Shown piece by piece: positions 16,184 through 18,067 of a stretch of DNA of 18,067 bases. The translations under genes were made by a program, and so were the position numbers. Source of the DNA: an uncultured Chloroflexaceae bacterium (lineage in GTDB: Bacteria; Chloroflexota; Chloroflexia; Chloroflexales; Chloroflexaceae); the NCBI GenBank assembly GCA_937141995.1, contig CAKZQX010000568.1:1-18067 (forward strand), written 5' to 3'. Position 1 is the first letter of the stretch; each line of letters starts with the position of its first letter. The notes beneath the pieces were generated by a model. It was not told the origin of the DNA, searched no databases, and saw only the letters and a list, made by a program, of their open reading frames with translations.

Positions 16184-16334
16184 TGATAAACGTTGAACAT
16201 TAAATCCGGACATCGCTGAACCGGAGTCCCGGCTTCAGCCGGTCCCGGATGGCATATCCGGGTTGTTTTCTCAACGTTTATAAGCCGGGACGCCAGTAAA
16301 TTCCGTATCCGAACTATTGTCTCAACGTTCATAA
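16184..16334. repeat. Foldback (MITE-like) element, copy C, rearranged with a duplicated right end
   Basis: The left end TGATAAACGTTGAACATTAA (16184-16203) is followed by ATCCGGACAT, and the left arm GGAGTCCCGGCTTCAGCCGG (16223-16242) is intact. Instead of the matching right arm, the sequence goes to CATATCCGGG and a right end TCAACGTTTATAA (16271-16283). A degenerate right arm (AAGCCGGGACGCC, 16282-16294) then follows, and a second right end CTCAACGTTCATAA (16321-16334). The two right ends are 51 bp apart. The second runs directly into the 7-bp array. The stretch 16055-16183 just after lgt holds nothing I can name. Confidence 0.62.
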
Positions 16335-16391
16335 CCGTTAACCCATCATCGTTAACTCGTAACCCGTAACCGTTAACCCATAACCTTTAAT
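16329..16391 (+). repeat. Heptamer tandem array touching a start codon
   Basis: Nine consecutive 7-bp units fit a loose consensus CSKTAAC (typical units CGTTAAC, CCGTAAC and CCATAAC), the first overlapping the end of foldback copy C. One base separates the array from the ATG at 16393, so no Shine-Dalgarno sequence is present for the next gene. The array resembles in style the short tandemly repeated heptamers known from cyanobacteria, but no relationship is claimed. Confidence 0.75.
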
Positions 16392-16392
16392 T

Positions 16393-17790
16393 ATGTCACC
16401 TCGTCTACTCATTATTGGTCTGGACTGCGCCGAACCGTCGCTGCTGTTTGAGCAGTGGCGTGACGATCTTCCCAACCTGTCGCGGTTGATGCGGCAGGGT
16501 AGTTTTGGTCGGCTGGAAAGCTGCATACCGGCGATTACCGTGCCCGCCTGGAGTTGCATGTTCAGCGGGCGTGATCCCGGCGAGTTGGGCATCTATGGCT
16601 TTCGCAACCGCGCCGACCGGGGCTATCAGCAGATGGCTATCGCCGACAGCCGGGCCGTGCAAGTGCCGCGCCTCTGGAATATCCTGGGGGATGCCGGATG
16701 GCGCGTGGCCGTCATCGGTGTGCCGGGCAGCTTTCCACCGCAGCCGGTCAACGGGGTACTAATCTCCGGCTTCCTGGCTCCCAACACCCGCGCCGAATAC
16801 ACCTACCCACCCGAACTTGCTGCGGATATTGCCGGGTGGGTGGGGAATTATCTGCTGGATGTGCCCAACTTTCGCTCCGAGGACAAAGGGCGTATTCTCC
16901 GCGACATTTATACGCTGTGTGACCAGCGCTTCACCCTGGCCGAACGGTTGCTTGAGTGTGACGATCCCGATCTGCTGCTGCTGGTGGAGATGGGTGTGGA
17001 TCGCATTCATCATGCGCTCTGGAAGCATATGGACCCGCAGCATCCGCTCTTTGTGCGGGATTCACCCTTTGCAACCGCTATTCATGATTACTACCGTCAT
17101 GTTGACCGGCGCATCGGTACACTACTGGCCCGCTGCGCCGATCAGACCGCCGTGCTGGTCGTTTCGGACCATGGCGCGCGCCCGCTGCTGGGCGGCATCT
17201 GCCTGAATGAGTGGCTACTGGCGGAGGGCTACCTGACCCTGCACGAGCCGCTGACCATTGGGGACGGCCGGCCACAACTGCTTCAACCACACCATGTGGA
17301 CTGGAGCCGTACGCGGGCCTGGGGCGCGGGCGGCTACTACGGGCGGGTTTTTCTGAACGTCAAGGGGCGCGAGCCGGAGGGCGTGATTTCCCCCGCCGCG
17401 TATGCGCAGGAGCGGGAAACGCTGGCAGCGAAGCTTCAGGCGCTCCCCGGCCCGGATGGGCAACCGCTGGGGACGCGGGCTTTCACACCGCAGCAACTCT
17501 ATCGGCGGGTGCGCGGGGTTGCGCCCGACCTGCTGGTCTACTTTGGCGATCTGGCCTGGCGCGCGGTGGGAACGCTGGGGCACGGGACGATCTACACCCG
17601 CGAGAATGATACCGGCCCCGATGATGCCAACCATGCGCAGCATGGCCTGTTTATCTTTGCCGACCCACAGCGCCCCGGCAATGGAACATTGGTTGAGGGT
17701 GCGCAGATCTACGATATCCTGCCAACGCTGCTGGCACGCTTTGGTATCGCGGCCCCGAACGGGCTACGCGGGCGGGTGTTTTTACGTTAG
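16393..17790 (+). CDS. AlkP-superfamily phosphohydrolase/phosphomutase (type I phosphodiesterase/NPP-like, COG3379 type), 465 aa
   Basis: This protein belongs to the alkaline phosphatase superfamily. It begins RLLIIGLDCAEPSLL with metal ligand D11. The nucleophile is T49 in AITVPAWSCMFSGRDPGELGIYGF, the Thr arrangement of NPP-type enzymes. VEMGVDRIHHALW (D203, H207), VVSDHGARP (D259, H260) and a late HAQHGLF (H417) complete a two-metal site. WRVAVIGVPGSFPP and LISGFLAP are typical of this predicted phosphohydrolase/phosphomutase group. There is no signal peptide or transmembrane helix. Family members act on phosphomono- or diesters, but the substrate here is unknown. The ATG at 16393 puts the first conserved strand at the N-terminus, as in the family, but there is no ribosome site: a 7-bp tandem array fills the leader. 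The stop codon lies inside an 8-bp tandem array. It is the second Thr-type AlkP enzyme within 5 kb. Confidence 0.93.
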   Translation: MSPRLLIIGLDCAEPSLLFEQWRDDLPNLSRLMRQGSFGRLESCIPAITVPAWSCMFSGRDPGELGIYGFRNRADRGYQQMAIADSRAVQVPRLWNILGDAGWRVAVIGVPGSFPPQPVNGVLISGFLAPNTRAEYTYPPELAADIAGWVGNYLLDVPNFRSEDKGRILRDIYTLCDQRFTLAERLLECDDPDLLLLVEMGVDRIHHALWKHMDPQHPLFVRDSPFATAIHDYYRHVDRRIGTLLARCADQTAVLVVSDHGARPLLGGICLNEWLLAEGYLTLHEPLTIGDGRPQLLQPHHVDWSRTRAWGAGGYYGRVFLNVKGREPEGVISPAAYAQERETLAAKLQALPGPDGQPLGTRAFTPQQLYRRVRGVAPDLLVYFGDLAWRAVGTLGHGTIYTRENDTGPDDANHAQHGLFIFADPQRPGNGTLVEGAQIYDILPTLLARFGIAAPNGLRGRVFLR

Positions 17791-17847
17791 CACGTTGGAA
17801 CGTTGGGACGTTAGCACGTTGGGACGTTAGCACGTTGGGACGTTGGC
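17784..17847 (+). repeat. Octamer tandem array overlapping the stop codon
   Basis: Eight uninterrupted 8-bp units fit ACGTTRGN, every unit starting ACGTT. The first unit contains the TAG stop (17788-17790) of the preceding gene, so the array starts in the last sense codon. Units alternate between ACGTTGGG/A and ACGTTAGC. From 17848 on, the sequence leaves the pattern. No hairpin terminator is seen after this gene. Confidence 0.85.
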
Positions 17848-17993
17848 AAATTCCGTGGTACTCATTGGCATACTGATGCAGCAGGAATGAAACCGCCTGG
17901 TTCCGTTCAAGTTGAATGATTGCACCGGCGCGTTGGCGCGCAGCCAGTGCCGCTCCAACTTTTACCATAAGACAGCACGATGCATTTGTTCCC

Positions 17994-18014
17994 AGTTCTC
18001 GGTTCTCGGTTCTC
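17994..18014 (+). repeat. Three-unit 7-bp repeat (RGTTCTC)
   Basis: AGTTCTC followed by two GGTTCTC units in direct succession. It is short, but it is the fourth small tandem repeat within about 2.1 kb. The stretch 17848-17993 contains no supportable gene or signal. Confidence 0.5.
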
Positions 18015-18015
18015 A

Positions 18016-18033
18016 GAGACTGTCTGAAAAGGG
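18016..18033. mobile_element. Possible terminal inverted repeat of an insertion sequence running off the window
   Basis: GAGACTGTCTGAAAAGGG resembles, from memory, the GAGACTGT(C/T)(T/C)GAAAA-type ends of some DDE-transposase insertion sequences. Only 34 bp of the window follow, including GGGGC-TACG-GCCCC (18042-18055), so no transposase or second end can be seen. Confidence 0.2.
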
Positions 18034-18067
18034 TTGGTCATGGGGCTACGGCCCCGGAGCGGGAGTC

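Noticed and set aside
12646..16332. Minus-strand small frames giving peptides of the type ESRLQP..GR.PAEAGTP
   Set aside because: These are translations of the foldback element arms in copies A, B and C. They are a common source of false 'hypothetical protein' calls.
16329..17847. Tandem arrays considered as a CRISPR array
   Set aside because: Units are 7 and 8 bp with no spacers between them and no cas genes, so they are simple tandem repeats.
17651..17968. 105-aa minus-strand frame with QRANVPTFQRANV-like repeats
   Set aside because: The repetitive part is just the octamer array read in reverse, and the rest overlaps the 3' end of a certain gene.
18056..18067. Possible fourth foldback copy starting with GGGAGTC at the window edge
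   Set aside because: Only seven bases match the arm and no terminal repeat precedes them, so it cannot be judged without more sequence.

Overview
The window reads as ordinary bacterial chromosome from a fairly GC-rich organism. My best guess is a member of the Chloroflexota (Chloroflexus/Roseiflexus-like). This rests on the style of DnaK and RarA and on two giant secreted beta-helix proteins that end in a [YW]LPxxxR tail, a tail I associate with Chloroflexota exported proteins. It is an inference, not a database result. No rRNA, tRNA, CRISPR array or complete transposase gene is visible.

Left part (1-2071). The 3' part of rarA (replication-associated AAA+ ATPase) is followed by a small unrecognised 83-aa gene with its own plausible promoter. 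These converge on aroQ (type II 3-dehydroquinate dehydratase), which is on the minus strand.

Secreted-protein operon (10368 down to 1634, minus strand). Two very large exported proteins, 1196 aa and 1560 aa, share one architecture: signal peptide, CSLREA-type N-cap, long right-handed parallel beta-helix, a small two-cysteine beta domain, tandem NEW3/CARDB-like beta-sandwich repeats (3 and 8), and a short basic tail ending LWLPIIRR or IYLPVVAR. The genes are 12 nt apart. aroQ starts only 11 nt after the second gene, so a housekeeping shikimate enzyme appears to be co-transcribed with them.

dnaK (10656-12611, plus strand) is divergent from that operon. Its reading frame runs 23 codons past the natural-looking end (EGEYTVE) and straight through its own 15-bp terminator hairpin. 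One C-to-T change would give a TAA stop just before those codons.

Right part (12612-18067, plus strand). Three genes, an AlkP/sulfatase-superfamily hydrolase, lgt (prolipoprotein diacylglyceryl transferase) and a second AlkP-superfamily phosphohydrolase, are separated by unusually long gaps. Each gap after dnaK carries one copy of a 100-165 bp foldback (MITE-like) element. Its terminal inverted repeats resemble TGATAAACGTTGAACATTAA and its central arms carry GGAGTCCCGGCTTCAGCCGG. The same region is full of short tandem repeats: a 29-bp-scale repeat inside the 3' end of lgt, a 7-bp array touching the start codon of the last gene, an 8-bp array overlapping its stop codon, and a 7-bp triplet near the window end. 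Both AlkP-like enzymes have threonine at the nucleophile position, so phosphoester chemistry is more likely than sulfatase chemistry. With lgt between them, an envelope-lipid role is possible but unproven.

The most notable points are the shared C-terminal tail of the two secreted proteins, the foldback family, the dnaK stop/terminator overlap, and the tandem arrays that flank one gene on both sides.
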